DNA of 64,000 nucleotides from Tiliqua scincoides (GCF_035046505.1 NC_089822.1:271455054-271519053), one strand, 5' to 3'; numbered from the stretch's first letter, positions 12,501 to 23,976 are shown. A program made the numbers and translations. Notes: generated by a model from the letters alone, not told the origin.

Positions 12501-12795
12501 CGTTTATCTACTGTAACGGTATCCACGCAGTGAGTGATATATCCCAAAACCGATGCAGTAAACTCCTCTAAAACAGGATGCTGGAAGATATCCCAGTTCA
12601 TCTCTTCAAAACAATCCAGCATCCGTGAAATGGCCCCCTCAGGCCAATATTTCACAGTCTTGATTATTGTTCCAGCTTGCTTCCTTAAAGGGATATACTC
12701 CGGTGCTAACAGCAGAGAAATATGATCAGACTGGCCTAAATGAGGTAGTTGCACAACCCTATAGCCGTTTTTGATGTTAGAATAGAAGATAGACT
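9536..12795 (-). mobile_element. L2/Rex1-like LINE, 5' truncated, split by a solo LTR
   Basis: This is a minus-strand non-LTR element of the L2/Rex1 group. Its 3' end is at 9536 with an (AATAG)n repeat and the L2-type sequence whose sense reads GTACAATGACAAATAAAT. Coding parts lie at 12754-11816 (end of endonuclease LGQSDHISLLL, then the start of RT AAGPDGISGRVVKDC) and 11709-11065 ([46 protein letters not shown]). The RT motif reads FLDD rather than FADD. The ORF is broken between the two parts. The copy interrupts a plus-strand CR1 and itself contains the LTR at 9891-10906. Confidence 0.87.
9891..10906 (-). mobile_element. solo LTR (copy B), same family as copy A
   Basis: On the minus strand it starts TGTTACGTGAAAATCCCCC and ends GGTAACA. 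It has a perfect 4-bp duplication CCTT on both sides (9887-9890 and 10907-10910). It is about 1.0 kb, longer than copy A (about 0.65 kb), and the two share their ends. There is no internal region. It lies inside the L2-like LINE and is therefore younger than it. Confidence 0.75.
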
Positions 12796-12796
12796 A

Positions 12797-13535
12797 AGAT
12801 GATTCCTGGGCTGGGGCACCTTCCTTATGAGGAAAGGCTACAGCGTTTGGGCCTCTTCAGCCTGAGGGGGGACATGATTGAGACATACAAAATTATGCAG
12901 GGGAAGGACAGAGTGGATAGGGAGATGCTCTTTACACTCTCACATAACACCAGAACAAGATTACATCTACTAAAATTGAGTGTTGGGAGAGTTAGAACAG
13001 AGAAGAGAAAATATTTCTTTACTCAGCATGTGGTTTGTCTGTGGAACTCCTTGCCACAGGATGTGGTGACGGCATCTGGCCTGGACGCCTTTAAAAGGGG
13101 ATTGGACAAGTTTCTGGAGGAAAAATCCATTACGGGGTACAAGCCATGATGTGTATGCGCAACCTCCTGATTTTAGAAGGCTATGTCAGAAGGCCAGATG
13201 CTATGTCAGAAGGCCTCCTGATTTTAGAGGGCTATGTCAGAAGGCCAGATGCAAGGGAGGGCACCAGGATGAGGTCTCTTGTGATCTGGCGTGCTCCCTG
13301 GGGCATTTGGTGGGCCACTGTGAGATACAGGAAGCTGGACTAGGTGGGCCTATGGCCTGATCCAGCGGGGCTGTTCTTATGTTCTTAACTACAATTCCCA
13401 GGAGGCCTTGCAGGTCTTCTTGTTGTCTGGTGTGCTCCCTGGGGCATTTGGTGGGCCGCTGTGAGATACAGGAAGCTGGACTAGATGGGCCTATGGCCTG
13501 ATCCAGTGGGGCTGTTCTTATGTTCTTACTCCCAT
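12797..13535 (+). mobile_element. CR1 LINE, part 3 with duplicated 3' tail
   Basis: This is the final piece of the CR1 begun at 7848. It encodes [19 protein letters not shown] through SITGYKP (stop at about 13147), then the 3' UTR. A short duplication around GGCTATGTCAGAAGGCCAGA occurs at 13180-13250. The tail unit is present twice (ending near 13385 and 13530), joined by the ACTACAATTCCCAG linker. Confidence 0.9.
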
Positions 13536-14265
13536 TCCAAGGTGTGCAGAGAGAGGACAGTCCGCACTGAGCAACTGTGAAATACGAAGGAGTGGGCTTC
13601 TTGCAGGAGATCTGGGTGCAGTGTACTTCTGGGAGTGCGGCTGGTGCACAGGCCAAGGAGCACAGGGGAGCTGCTGCAGCCTGCTGACTGGCATTCTCCC
13701 CTTTGCAGTCCAGGCTGGAACCAGGAACAGAGAAGGGAAGCTCCCCTGGGGGAAGAAGAGGGCCCATCATGCGTCACCCTGATCCGGCCTGGTCACTGGA
13801 TGTCAGCTGGTGGGACAGGTCCCAGCTCAGTGGGGTCCCCCTCCTGGAACTATCTCCATTTAGAACAGCAAGACTTGTTCTAAGAGAAGCAGGAGGGGGA
13901 GAAGCTCGGAGAGGGGGGGAGGAGACGACAATGAGGGGGTGCAGGTTGTGGCAGAAGGTGGACCCAGAGAAGCCGAAGGGTGCTGGCTGCAGGACTCAGG
14001 TGTGCGCACATGTGTGGCAGATACAGGCCCCTGAGGCTATGGGTCCTGAGGGTCGCTCCCCTCTCCATTGGGCAGGGGGCCCAATGAAGCCTTTCTGTGG
14101 TTGGGCTGGGGGGGAACAGCAGAAGTCCCATCTGCAGGTCGCTGCTGCCTGGCCCAGGGCTCTGTGGTCTCCCCTGGCAGCCCCAGGCAGCTCCCCTCGC
14201 CCTCCTGGTGGCTGGCTGCCTGCTTGCTGGGGCACATCTGCCTGAACTGCCTGTTTCCCCATCCT
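13536..14265. other. no recognised gene; upstream of class II beta promoter
   Basis: This is the sequence between the CR1 tail and the S-X-Y module. Open frames on both strands overlap one another and show no known domain, so I regard them as chance frames in GC-rich DNA. Confidence 0.4.
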
Positions 14266-14270
14266 TCCTC

Positions 14271-14312
14271 CCCAGCAACCGATGACACTGCCTCAGCTAC
14301 TGCGCTGATTGG
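14271..14312 (+). promoter_or_regulatory. MHC class II S-X-Y-type promoter module
   Basis: An X1-like box CCCAGCAACCGATG (14271-14284) runs into an X2-like ATGACA (14282-14287). It is followed 17 bp later by a perfect Y box CTGATTGG (14305-14312), in the order and spacing bound by RFX, CREB and NF-Y under CIITA control. It lies about 110 bp before the start codon of the class II beta gene. An S box further upstream is not clear. Confidence 0.82.
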
Positions 14313-14423
14313 CTGCATGCCTGGCACTGCTTAGGGACAGGAGTTGATTCCCAGAGCCAGGCTGAGAAAGCCCCACTCTGGAGTTGGGGGAGACAAGAGG
14401 GTGCTTCTCCCTGTTGAGGAAAG

Positions 14424-17400
14424 ATGGGGCCTGCTTTGGGCATTGGGGTCCTGCTGGTGGTGATAGTAGGGGGGTCTTTCCCCCCTGAGGTGCAGAGCAC
14501 GAGGCCTCCAGGTGAGCAAATATGGGGTGCACTGGTGGGAGTTTCCTTTGGGGTTGGCAGAGCAGGGAGGGAGGGAGGCATCTCCCCCCCCCCTCAAACA
14601 TGCAACAGACTCAACAGCTCCAGCATGAGGGTTTGAGGGTCTAAGTCACCCTCAGTGAATGGGTGCCAGGTCAGCCCCCGAGAGGACCGTTTGGCCCCCT
14701 CCCTGGCACATCCCTGGGCAGCCTGAGGAGCCCCTCCACTGCCTGTGCCCCCTTTGTCCCCCCCTTCCTCGGGAGGCGCAGGTTTCCTCCCTTTGCGCTT
14801 GCCCCACTTCAGGCGCCCCACTTTCCTCCTCCAGCCCCTCTTACTGGGTGCCCAAAGAGGCTGGTTTCAGAAGCGCTTTCCTGGGCAGCAGCCCCTTTGG
14901 GAGGCACCTGATGCCACGCAAGGTGCAGTGCCAGCGGGTGCCCAGGAGGCTTGGCTGCTCCGTCCCCCCTGGCAGCTGTGGGCTTGGCATGGATGGCTCT
15001 GGGGCAAGGGCCGCTCCCTGGTTCCAGCTGCCCGCGTCCCCCGGCGCCCTGCTGGCGCTTCAGCCCGGTTCCCCTTCGGTGCGCCGGGAGGGTGGCGGAG
15101 GCGGCTCCCCGCTGGGGTCTGCCCCGGTGCTGCTCGAGGAGGACCCGGAGGCGGGCAGCGGACAGAGGGCCTGCTGTGCCCTCTCCCGAGCCGTCGCCGG
15201 GCTGCAGGGCCAGGACCAGCAGCAGCCGGAGCCGCAGTCCGCCCTGCGCGCAGCTTCCACTGAGCCGCTCTCCGCCCCTCTCCCGCAGAGCACTTCCTGC
15301 ACCAGTGGAAGTCCGAGTGCCGCTTCCCCGACGGGCCCGGCGCGGGCGCCTACTTCCTGGACAGGTACTTCTACTTCCAGCAGGAGTACGCGCGCTTCGA
15401 CAGCCGCCGAGGGACCTACGAGGCCGTCACCGCGCTGGGCGAGCCCGACGCGCGCTACTGGAACAGCCTGACGGACTTCATGGAGCAGGAGCGGGCCGCC
15501 CTGGACAGGTTCTGCCGGCACAACTACGGCATCTTGGAGCCCTTCGCCGCCGCCAGGAAGCGTGAGTGGGCGGGGCGGGGCGGGACGCGGACGGGCCCCT
15601 TCCCCAAACCCCCGGCCCGGAAGCGGCGAGGCCCCACAGCGGGGGACCCCCTGCCGGGGCTGAAGCAGGCTCCGGAGGATGGGCGCGGGGGGCGCACCAG
15701 CAGAGGAATTCTTCCGCTGACTTGACCGTGTCAACCGCTTTGCAACTCCGGTTGAAGAGCAGAAGAAGAAGAATTTGAATTATTATAAGTAATAATGTAG
15801 CTATAACTTAATAATCAATTTATAATTACTTAATTATTATTCAATCTTCATACACTCATGCTGTATTTGACTGGATTTGTATATAAACAAACACCTGAGT
15901 TTGTGGTTGAGATGCTTGAGATGTCCAGGAAAAGCTTCACCTCAAAGCCTGCAGTCTTCTTGCACCTTCACCACATTGGGACAAGACTAAGTTGTCATCT
16001 CCGGCAAGCGGAGGGACAATCCTTGCCTATTGAACTGGAAGGGATCCCACCTCTGTGCTCGTTGGGGGGTGCAAATAAAAGCATGGGGGTGGGGGGGTCT
16101 CATGGCTTCCTGGCCCACAGGTTCTGCTATTGAGTTGGTAGAAGAACCACATTGAGTTCCTTTGCTCACCCTGTCAGAGGTTGACAGGCTCCTGTTTGTG
16201 ATTGTCAGGCAGGAATATCCTCAAATGTTTTCACGCAAGTTTTCAGTAGTCTCTCCAGTTGAACCCTCCAGGCTCTGACCCTCCCTCTCCTTATCTGTCT
16301 CTCTCCCCCCCCCCCAGTGAAGCCCCAGCTGAAGATCACCCCCACAGACACAGACCCCTCCTCCCACCACACCCTGCTGGTTTGCACAGTGGCCGGCTTC
16401 TTCCCTGCAAAGATTGGCATCAAGTGGCTGCGGAACGGGCAGGAGGAGGATGAGAGCAGAGTGGTGTCCACGGAGCTGATCCGGAACGGGGACTGGACCT
16501 TCCGCATCCAGGTGATGCTGGAGGCGCAGCCGGAACGCGGAGACGTCTACGCCTGCCGGGTGGAGCACGCCAGCCTCCCAGACCCCACCAGCATCCAGTG
16601 GGGTAGGAAATCCAAGCACTGCAGTTGCACATCGCACATTCCCCTGCCTTTGGAGACAGATCCTGGCCCAAGGGGGCATTGCTTGGACAAGGGTGCTCTG
16701 AGTGGGGGGGGGGGAGTAGGCTGGCTCCAGACCTGCCCCCTTTTGAATCAAGGCTCCTTCTTTCCACAGAGCCACAGTCAGACTCTGCCCGGAGCAAGAT
16801 GTGGACAGGGGTTGTGGGGCTCCTTTTGGGCCTGGTCTTTGTGATACCTGGACTGGCTCTGTACCTGAAGAAGAAGAAAGGTGATGGCAGCTCCAAGGGG
16901 AGTGTGTACTGGGGGGTGGGAGGCTGGCCTCACTGGGAGTTCCCCTTCTCCTCTCCCCAGTTGGAAGCTTTGGAGCCTCTGTCCTCTTTCCCACCCTCAA
17001 GAGGACCACCCTGCCTGTGACTCAGTCTTCGGTAGTGACCTAGTATTGTGGGGAGGGGGCATGGACATCCCCCCTTGGCCTGGCCAAGAAGAAAATGTAG
17101 CAGACCAGAAGAGTCTTTCTTAGGCCTGAGGCCCAAGGCACCTGAGGGGGGACATGACTGAGACGTACAAAATTATGCAGGGGATGGATAAAGTACGTAC
17201 ATAGGGGGATTTTCTTTTTCCTCTCATACAACACCAGAGCCAGGGAACATCCACTAAAATTGAGTGTTCAGAGAGTTAAGGCAGACAAAAGAGAATATTT
17301 CTTTACTCACCCTGTAGTTAGTCTGTGGAACTCCTTGCCACGGGATGTGGTGATGACACCAGGCCTAGATGCCTTTAAAAGGAAATTGGACAGTTTGATG

Positions 17401-18711
17401 GAGGAAAGGTCCCTCACAGGTTACAAGCTGTGATGGGAATGTGCAAGCTCCTGTTTTTAGAAGTAGGCTACTTCAGAATGCTAGATGCAAGGAAGGGTAT
17501 CAGGATGCAGGTCTCTTGTTGTCTTGTGTGCTCCCTGAGGGATCCGGTGGGCCACTGTGAGACACAGGAAACTGTCCTGATCCAGTGAGGCTCTTCTTAT
17601 GCCACATTGACCCTACAGCTTTCTTCCTCTCCCCAGCCTGGCCGCCCTCCCATTTACTTCCTTGTTGCCCCTCTGATGTCTCTTCCTGCCCAAGAAATGA
17701 CATTCCTGGTGCACTTAAGGGACTGTCTCCATTGTGGTTCTCAGAAGATGAGGCTCTCTGCCAATTTCCCCCTCCCAAAGCCTAGCCTGTTTCTAAGCTC
17801 CTGCCTTGAGAGTCAGTCTCAGCTCCACTCCAGGCCCAGGGCTGGTCAGAGTCCTAAAGTCCAATCACTTATCCAACCTGTGCTCTTAAACAACAGAGTT
17901 AAAACCAGGTGAGCAGGTGGCAGAAACTACCACTATTAAGACTATCTCACAAAAACACCCCTATTCAGAGGGGGGATAGGATTGGGATTGCAATTGACCC
18001 CATGACCCCTGCTAGAGCCAAGGAAAGAAGCCTCTTTGAAGAGGACCATTCCTTCCTCCCAGAATGAATATACTTTTATGTCCAAATCGCCTCCCCTCCC
18101 GTGCAATTTATTTTGTACACAACAGTTCCTACTTTTCCCAATTAGGACATTTTGATCTGGCAGTTGGGGGGGGGGCAGAGGGTTGGGCTGGCTTGGGGGG
18201 CTCCTCACTCAATTGGTCTCTTTTCTCTCTTTTTCAGGGACTGCCATCCCTCCACCTGCAGGTAACTTTTTCCTCTGTTCTTCCCATTTCTGCTCTGTTT
18301 CACCCCTCCCATTTCCCGGTCCAGATACTTGGAGGGCCCTGGATTGCCCCCTCCTCCTTTTCTGCCAGAGGCTCTGCAGAGCAGGGAGGGCAGGTGCTGT
18401 GCTCAGTGTGGCAGGGAGGCCTGACTGCCTGGGTCCCCTGCTCCAATCTTGCTTCCTAGGTCCTGTTGTCGCTAAGAGCACTTCTGCCTGCTCACTGGGT
18501 AAGAGGCCCTTTTTCAAGTGGGTGCTCCTTTTTTTAGCAGGGGGAGAGTAACTGGCCCTCCTCACCCCAGCAGTGTCTTTTCTAGTGGCTGTCTGCTGGT
18601 GTTGCATCTTTTTAGACTGTGAGCCCTTTTGGGACAGGGAGCCATTAGATATTTGATTTTCTCTGTAAACTGCTTTGTGAACTTTTTGTTGAAAAACGGT
18701 ATATAAATACA

Positions 18712-18742
<31 letters not shown>

Positions 18743-20872
18743 CCTCTGAGAGCAGACACGCTTAGCGGAGCAGATGAAAGGAGAGGGTTGCCTTCTGGGC
18801 CCTCAAGGCTCATCATTTTTCCTGCTTGCAGATATATTTGCAATAATTTATTTTGCCTTTTTGCACCTTTCAAGACCCTGACGTACACTGGGGCAAAAAG
18901 TCAAAACTTCACCTATAGGCTAATGTAGTAGTTCCCAATTTGTCTGTTGGGACCACCAGTTGGCCCAACCCATAGGAAGAGCCCTGCTGGATCAGGCCAA
19001 AGGCCCATCTAGTCCAGCTTCCTGTATCTCACAGTGGCCCCCCAAATGCCCAGGGAGCACACAAGACAGCAGACACAATCTGTGTCCCAGTGCCCTCCCC
19101 TGCACTTGGCATTCTGATATGGGATGCCCCATGGAATATTCCTCAGACCCAGAAGGGCGCAATCCTATTGTGACGGGGTGTGATGTCAGGGCAGCTCAGT
19201 GAGAGGCCTCAGGAAGGGGTTAAGGCAGCTGGTCCTTCTCCCTGCCTTGGCTGGTCTGTCCTGGGCAGGAGCTCTTGGCTGCACAGCCTCCTGCCTCACC
19301 TCAGTTCTGTTCTGCCTGCCATCACAGGCCCCTCGCCTTCTATGGGGCGGCCTCCCTTCCCCGGCCCCTCCTCTGCCTGATGAGAGGGTTGAAGATGCCT
19401 CCCTGTTAAAAGGGGCCAGCCCTGGGCCTGGCCTGACCGTGCCGCCCTTGCCCCAAGGCTTGCCTCCTGACCCTCGCTGTTAGTCCTGCCCCCCTCCTGC
19501 TGTAGGGCAACCCCACTGACTGGACCCTCCCCTGAGTTTGGCCCCCTGATGGTCGCTGCGCCACCTGGTCCAGGTCGGCTCCTCCCCGCCTCCTGCCCCA
19601 GTGGCTGGTGTTGCCCCTCGGCGATGTCATCGAGAGCAGCGGCTTCTCTCGGGCCGAGCCCCGGCCTATCAGGCAGGCCCACATTTGTAGGCACAGGCCA
19701 GCTGGGGGTGTCTGACTGCTCTGTGGCTGCAGGTGCTGTGTCTTCCCTGCGTCTGCCGGCCCCCCTGCCGCAAGGGTGTGGGGCTGGGATTGATGGGCCA
19801 CCTCTGCCCGCTATCCACGGCGCCTTGGGGCTGGTGGGCGTCGTGGAGGAAGGGACCTCCAGGTTGGAATCCTGCATAACTTCTGGTCCCAGCCCCCCGT
19901 CCTGCTCCCTGCCTGCCCGCACATAGGGCCGCCCAGTGCCCGCCCTTCCCATCGCCCTGGAATGCCTCCCTCCTGTCTCCTCCCCGCCTCCTCCCCTCCC
20001 ACCCCAGAGCCTTGCGTTGGCCAAGCTTAGCTGATGCAAAGCTCAGTGCAGTGCAGAGGCTTAAGTCAACCTCTGCACACCGGCCTAGCCAACTCACAAG
20101 GAGGTGCAAACATGCCTTATGGCACGTTTGTGACCCTCCTGGGCTGGCACAAGGGACTTGCACCCACCCAAGGGCCTGTCAGGATTGCACTGGAAGTTGC
20201 AGACTGGCCTTTCCTCCATCCCTTTAAAAGGCATCATGGCCTTCAGGTGCCATCACCACATCCTGTGGTAAGGAGTTCCACAGACTAATTACATGCTGGG
20301 TAAAGAAAAATTTTCTTTTGCCTGTTCTCCCAACACTCAATTTAGTGGATGTCCCCTGGCTCTGGTGTTGTGTGTGAGAGAAAAGAACATCCCTCAATTC
20401 ACTCTACCCACCCCATGCATGATTCTGTGTGTCTCAATCATGTCCCCCCTCAGGCGCCTCTTTTCTAGGCTGAAGAGGCCCAAACGCCGTAGCCTTTCCT
20501 CATAAGGAAGGTGCCCCAGCCCAGCAATCATCTTAGTCGCTCTCTTTTGCACCTTTTCCATTTCCACTATGTCTTTTTTGAGATGCAGCGACCAGAACTG
20601 GACACAATACTCCAGGTGTGGCCTTACCATAGATTTGTACAACAGCATTATAATATTAGCCGTTTTGTTCTCAATACCTTTTCTAATGATCCCAAGCATA
20701 GAATTGGCCTTCTTCACTGCCGCCGCACATTGGGTCGACACTTTCATCAAACTATATTCATTCCCTCTCCAAGTGTCGCCCCCTAAGCTTGGACAGCAGG
20801 ACCTTTCTGCATTCTCCACCCTCCCTAATCACAACTTCTCTCTCTCCTCTGTCTGCAGCACTCATCAGTTAA
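14424..20872 (+). CDS. MHC class II beta chain, complete six-exon gene
   Basis: This is the beta chain of the cell-surface class II heterodimer that presents peptides to CD4 T cells. Exons: 14424-14511 (signal peptide), 15289-15561 (beta1), 16318-16602 (beta2), 16770-16880 (membrane), 18238-18261 and 20859-20872 (tail, ending ALIS stop). All are phase 1 with AG/GT borders, giving 264 residues. The last three exons are 111, 24 and 14 bp, the same as in mammalian DRB. Seen: FLDRYFYFQQEYARFDS; beta1 cysteines 40 and 105; Trp87, His107 and Asn108 (classical W61, H81, N82); beta2 cysteines 143 and 200; a membrane helix at about 227-248 with the Gly-spaced pattern, then KKKK. Oddities: the usual beta1 NGT sequon is replaced by DGP with one extra codon, and no N-glycosylation site remains. 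CR1 copies and a DNA transposon fill introns 4 and 5. No class II alpha gene is in the window. An S-X-Y module lies upstream. Confidence 0.93.
17135..17605 (+). mobile_element. CR1 LINE 3' end in class II beta intron 4
   Basis: The nucleotide sequence follows the CR1 C-terminal region (from GAGGGGGGACATGACTGAGAC) through the 3' UTR to TCTTCTTATG near 17600. It is divergent, with an insertion in the region corresponding to MDKV, so it is an older copy. Confidence 0.8.
18600..18745 (+). repeat. LINE-type 3' tail with (GAT)n microsatellite
   Basis: The sequence GTGAGCCCTTTTGGGACAGG ... GGTATATAAATAC followed by (GAT)n at about 18712-18743 matches, in sense orientation, the reverse complement of 54605-54745. 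A shorter degenerate relative lies at 45570-45615. It is a 5'-truncated non-LTR tail seeding a trinucleotide repeat. The exact family is not certain. Confidence 0.6.
18963..19130 (-). mobile_element. CR1 3' tail fragment in class II beta intron 5
   Basis: This is only the CR1 3' UTR end (reverse of CTAGATGGGCCTTTGGCCTG), without coding sequence. Confidence 0.8.
19155..20195. mobile_element. non-autonomous DNA transposon, about 1.04 kb, GC-rich
   Basis: The left end AGGGCGCAATCCTA (about 19155) recurs inverted at the right end as CAGGATTGCA (about 20182-20195). The interior around 19850-20060 matches the reverse complement of 45160-45330, including GGCCAAGCTT, which supports an interspersed family. 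The long minus-strand open frame across 19296-20039 has no domain and is treated as a composition artefact. No transposase is visible. It may be hAT-related, but this is not proven. Confidence 0.5.
20215..20755 (-). mobile_element. CR1 LINE fragment in class II beta intron 5
   Basis: The minus strand encodes KKANSMLGIIRKGIENKT through [29 protein letters not shown] to RIMHGVGRVN and on to the C-terminal LDAFKRG-type region at nucleotide level. It has no 3' tail and ends about 100 bp before the last class II beta exon. Confidence 0.85.
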
Positions 20873-21589
20873 ACTGTCTCGGCTGCATCCAGATCTCGTC
20901 TGGGAAGCACTTTTGTCCTGTAAAAGATTCATGTTTCTTTGCTTGGAGGATGCAAACTTCGGAGGGATGCAAGAAGACTGGAGGAGGACAACAGCAGCTG
21001 GCTGATCTTCCCTCACCCCTTGTAACAATCGCCCTCCCACACTCGCATCTATTGCTTGTCTTTTGCTTCTGGGTTTGGGGTTGGGAGAAGACTGGCCTTT
21101 GAGGCTTTTGCTGCATCTCATCTTCTCAGTTACCAGTTGGCTGAAATCACCAGTTGCAGCGTGCAGGATTGGCCTTAGGAGCTGTGGGGCCCAAAGCAAA
21201 ACATTTTTGTGGGTCTCCTACTTCCGCAGCTCCCCCCCCCCACCAGGATGAGCGGCAGTGGCAAGGAATCCAACAGCAGCATCGCCACCAACTGCTTCTG
21301 GGGGGGGGGCGAGATTTGAAACCGATTGGACCCAGGCGCTAAAAGAAGGAAGGGCCATCCAGGGGCAATGCTCTGCTCTCTGTGCGGTCTTCACGACGCC
21401 TCAGCGTGGAAGATTCCATGCCAGTGTCAGCTACAGAGCAAAGTGCCAGCTGCAGATGGGGGCACTCGATTCACTGCCCCAGTGCAGGGGCCCTCTAGGC
21501 AGTTTTGTCAAATTGCCCTAAGGCCGGCCTTGGCAGGGTGAATCTCACAATATCCACACTGTGCACAATCAGAGTTGCAGCTTCCTAAA
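20873..21589 (+). other. class II beta 3' UTR and unassigned sequence
   Basis: This begins directly after the class II beta stop. No AATAAA is visible before the next CR1, so the transcript end is undefined. Imperfect inverted ends (GGCCTTAGG near 21170 and CCTAAGGCC near 21517) may mark a small DNA element of about 360 bp. Confidence 0.4.
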
Positions 21590-23220
21590 GGACATAAGAA
21601 GAGCCCCGCTGGATCAGGCCAAAGGCCCATCTAGTCCAGCTTCCTGCATATCACAGTAGCCTACCAAATGCTTCAGGGAGCACAAAACACAGCAAGACAC
21701 AACTTGCGTCCTGGTGCCCTCCCCTACCATGTAACCGTGATGGACTTTTCCTCCAGAACTTTGTGCAATCCCCTCTTAAAGGCATCCAGGCAAGATGCCA
21801 TCACCATTTCCTGTGGAAAGAACTTCCACAGACTAATTACACGTTGGGTAAAGAAATATTTTCTTTTGTCTGTTCTAACTCTCCCAACACTCAATTTTAG
21901 TGGATGTCCCCTGGTTCTGGTGTTATGTGAGAGTGTAAAGAGCATCTCCCTATCCACTCTGTCCATCCCCTGCATAATTTTGTATGTCTCAATCATGTCC
22001 CCCCTCAGGCGTCTCTTTTCTAGGCTGAAGAGGCCCAAACGCCGTAGCCTTTCCTCGTAAGGAAGGTGCCCTAGCCCAGTAATCATCTTAGTCGCTCTCT
22101 TTTGCACCTTTTCCATTTCCACTCTGTCCTTTTTGAGATGTGGCAACCAGAACTGGACACAATACTCCAGGTGTGGCCTTACCATTGATTTGTACAACGG
22201 CATTAGAATATTAGCCATCTTATTCTCTGCCTGCGTTGGCTTGGTCATGTCGTTGGCTTGGTCATGTCGTGAGAATGGATGATGGCCGGATCCCAAAGGA
22301 TCTCCTCTATGGAGAACTCGTGCAAGGAAAGCGCTCTACAGGTAGACCACAGCTGCGATACAAGGACATCTGCAAGAGGGATCTGAAGGCCTTAGGGATG
22401 GACGTCAACAAGTGGGAAACCCTGGCCTCTGAGCGGCCCGCTTGGAGGCAGGCTGTGCAGCATGGCCTTTCCCAGTTTGAAGAGACACTTTGCCAACAGT
22501 CTGAGGCTAAGAGGCAAAGAAGGAAGGCCCATAGCCAGGGAGACAGACCAGGGACAGACTGCACTTGCTCCCGGTGTGGAAGGGATTGTCACTCCCGGAT
22601 TGGCCTTTTCAGCCACACTAGACGCTGTTCCAGAACCACCTTTCAGAGCGCGATACCATAGTCTTTCGAGATTGAAGGTTGCCAATACAAATACAAGTCT
22701 CAATATCTTTTCTAATGATCCCAAGCATGGAATTAGCCTTCTTCACTGCCACTGTACAGTCAACACTTTCATTGAGCTGTCCACCAGCACCCCAAGATCT
22801 CTCTCCTGATTTGTCACAGAGAGCTCAGAACCCATTAGCCTAAATGTAAAGTTTTGATTCTTTGCCCCAATATGCATGACTTTACGCTTCCTTACATTGA
22901 ACTGCATCTGCCATTTTGCTGCCCATTTTCCCGGTTTGGTGAGTTCCTTCTGGAGCTCTCAACAATCTCTTCTGGTCTTCACCACTCAGAAAAGTTTGGT
23001 GTCATCTGCAAACTTGGCCACCTCACTGCTCACCCCTGTCTCCAGGTCATTTATGAAGAGGTTGAAAAGCACCGGTTCCAGGACAGATCCTTGGGGCACA
23101 CCGCTTTTCACTTCTCTCCATTGTGAAAATTGCCCATTGACACCCACTCTCTGCTTCCTGGTTCTCAACCAGTTCCTAATCCAGGAGAGGACCTGCCCTC
23201 TAATTCCCTGACTGTGCATT
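21590..23220 (-). mobile_element. CR1 LINE interrupted by a second LINE
   Basis: This is minus-strand CR1 with the 3' tail at 21590 and coding sequence to 22228 ([19 protein letters not shown]). It then resumes at 22698 (KANSMLGII region) and continues through FADDTKLF to [12 protein letters not shown] and [13 protein letters not shown] near 23217. The 22229-22697 gap is a plus-strand LINE insertion. Confidence 0.9.
22229..22697 (+). mobile_element. zinc-knuckle LINE 3' fragment nested in CR1
   Basis: It encodes RWLGHVVRMDDGRIPKDLLY, GRPQLRYKDICKRDLKALGM and the C-terminal CSRCGRDCHSRIG finger, then the 3' end with ACTGAAGGTTGCCAATACAA. This is the same family as 60397-63070. A 17-bp unit (TTGGCTTGGTCATGTCG) is duplicated at the 5' junction, a sign of slippage during insertion. 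Confidence 0.88.
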
Positions 23221-23976
23221 TTCCTCACTGGGTGCTTCTTCTATGCCTGTTTAATCCTGAAGGCCACCTGTGTAGGTCTGCCTAATTTTCACAAGTGGCA
23301 GCCTGAAAGCAGTTCCCTTTAGGATGGTGTTTGGTTTAGAACTGGGATCCTGATCCTAATGGCTCAGGTGTGAATGAGAAGCAGCGTTATTAGAGTTGCT
23401 GCTTAGTCAGAAGGTGGGGGGGGGGCTGAGCGAAGAGGGTTCTGACCCAGCTGTGGTCTTGTGGGTCCAAACACTTTTGTGTCCTCTCCCCCCCCTTTGG
23501 TCACGTGAGTTGGCCTTACACCAAGTCGGTGGTTTTGGTCCATTTCTGTCAGGTGGGTGTACACAGACTGGCAGCAGCCCTCTGGGGCTTCAGGTTGGGG
23601 GGTGGGTCTTTCTCAAAGCACCTGGAGGTGCTGCAAAGGACTGAACTCAGGACCTTCTGCATGCAGAGCAAGAGCTCCTTTGCTGAGTCCTGGCCCCTCT
23701 TGAGATTCAGTAACAAACCTCCTAAAGATTTCTGCTGCGTTGTGCCAATAAAGATATTTTTTACCCCAGTATCTTTGAGTTGCATTAGTCAGATTTGTGC
23801 ATTCTAGAAATGAACTTCTCAGAAAGTGGGTCCCTTGCAAGTGTTGGGGAAAGTGGAATCTTTGGTCATCATCGGTCTGTGGGGCTGGATCTGGGGACCT
23901 TACCGGACTCCTCTCTGTGGGCCTCCCTCAGTCTGGAACAATATCCCCCCCCATGCCAGGGTCTGTGCTGGATCCT
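23221..23976. other. no recognised feature
   Basis: This stretch lies between two minus-strand CR1 copies. It has short open frames only, with no domain or repeat recognised. Confidence 0.4.

Noticed and set aside
15060-15734. Long minus-strand ORF (224 codons) over class II beta exon 2
   Set aside because: It is antisense to a clear beta1 exon in very GC-rich DNA where stops are rare, and has no domain of its own.
18460-18551. Possible last exon of class II beta after TTCCTAG at 18459
   Set aside because: In phase it runs GPVVAKST... for about 30 codons without the expected short tail. The exon at 20859 gives a 14-bp ALIS stop that fits the family exactly.
19296-20039. 247-codon minus-strand ORF
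   Set aside because: It lies inside a GC-rich non-autonomous transposon, has no domain, and is not kept open in the related copy at 45130-45495.
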